NCBI GenBank assembly: GCA_005787025.1
Contig: SYCH01000027.1
Span: 1 to 5,652, forward strand
DNA length: 5,652 nt
Source: Actinomycetota bacterium
GTDB taxonomy: Bacteria; Actinomycetota; Acidimicrobiia; Acidimicrobiales; Ilumatobacteraceae
Reading direction: 5' to 3'
Below, one piece after another: positions 5,471 through 5,652 of this stretch. A program made the translations under genes and the position numbers. Every line of letters begins with the position of its first letter. Position 1 is the stretch's first letter. The notes beneath the pieces were generated by a model. That model did not search any database. It saw nothing but the letters and a program-made list of their open reading frames with translations, and was not told the origin of the DNA.

Positions 5471-5512
5471 CACACGATCCTTGACACCACGAGCTACCAA
5501 GCACCAAACCAG

Positions 5513-5517
5513 AAGGA
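5513..5517 (+). promoter_or_regulatory. Ribosome-binding site of tuf
   Basis: AAGGA lies in a purine-rich run nine bases before the ATG at 5527. It is closer to the standard Shine-Dalgarno than the G-run sites of the metabolic genes in this window. Confidence 0.65.
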
Positions 5518-5526
5518 AAGAAAGCC

Positions 5527-5652
5527 ATGTCGAAGGCGAAGTTCGAGCGCACGAAGCCTCATGTGAATATTGGAACGATGGGTCATATCGACCATGGTAA
5601 GACGACGTTGACGGCGGCGATTTCGCGCACGTTGGCGGACAAGGGTTTGGCG
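5527..5652 (+). CDS. tuf: Elongation factor Tu, N-terminal part (3' end outside window)
   Basis: The first 42 codons of EF-Tu, the cytoplasmic GTPase that brings aminoacyl-tRNA to the ribosomal A site; the full protein is about 395 aa. The start MSKAKFERTKPHVNIGT matches bacterial EF-Tu closely. The GTP-binding P-loop GHIDHGKT is at residues 19-26, with Lys25 and Thr26 positioned to hold the phosphates, followed by TLTAAISRTLADKG. Met18 replaces the more common Ile in the GTIGH segment, a conservative change. The start is supported by AAGGA nine bases upstream and by the conserved N-terminus. Codon choice in this stretch leans to T-ending codons (three CAT, AAT, ATT, GGT) whereas the other genes here use CAC, AAC, ATC and GGC. 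It is truncated only by the window edge; the immediate upstream gene is the phosphotransferase-like gene rather than fusA. Confidence 0.98.
   Translation, partial: MSKAKFERTKPHVNIGTMGHIDHGKTTLTAAISRTLADKGLA

Noticed and set aside
5481..5486. TTGACA as the tuf -35 box
   Set aside because: It is a perfect consensus -35, but the region 16-19 bp downstream has no TAnnnT-like -10. TTGGAA / TAGCAT at 5409-5436 is a better pair.
5193..5552. Minus-strand frames opposite the end of the phosphotransferase-like gene and the tuf leader
   Set aside because: There is no recognisable domain or ribosome-binding site, and they run through the tuf promoter and start region.

Overview
The window looks like chromosomal DNA of a GC-rich actinomycete (Actinomycetota), quite possibly Acidimicrobiia. 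This rests on high GC, heavy use of TTG for leucine alongside G/C-ending codons, TTGAC-N16-19-TAnnnT promoter-like sequences, and the character of the EF-G and EF-Tu proteins. The taxonomic call is inference. No tRNA, rRNA, CRISPR array, integrase, transposase or insertion-sequence ends were seen.

Layout: (1) 1-621, the 3' end of fusA (EF-G domains IV-V). (2) 622-700, an intergenic region with a promoter candidate. (3) 701-2914, a compact three-gene co-directional operon: two tandem short-chain dehydrogenases about 57% identical to each other, then an FMN nitroreductase-family protein whose start codon overlaps the preceding stop. (4) 2932-3588, a HAD-superfamily hydrolase on the minus strand, converging on the nitroreductase with a hairpin between the two stops. 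(5) 3589-3656, a short divergent promoter region. (6) 3657-5387, a 576-aa phosphotransferase-like protein. It carries the C-terminal swivelling phosphohistidine domain of PEP synthase / rifampin phosphotransferase but has no ATP-grasp domain. (7) 5388-5526, a promoter and leader region. (8) 5527 to the window end, the first 42 codons of tuf (EF-Tu).

The main point of interest is the arrangement. fusA and tuf are normally neighbours in the bacterial str operon (rpsL-rpsG-fusA-tuf). Here about 4.9 kb holding five metabolic genes lies between them, and tuf appears to have its own promoter. The five genes suggest an uncharacterised small-molecule pathway: two NAD(P)-dependent alcohol/ketone oxidoreductases, one flavin reductase, one His-dependent phosphotransferase that would need a separate ATP-binding partner, and one phosphatase-like enzyme divergent from it. 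The link between the redox genes and the phosphoryl-transfer genes is inferred from position only, and the substrate cannot be read from the sequence.

No stretch longer than 300 bases lacks a gene. The largest gap is 139 bp (5388-5526), upstream of tuf.
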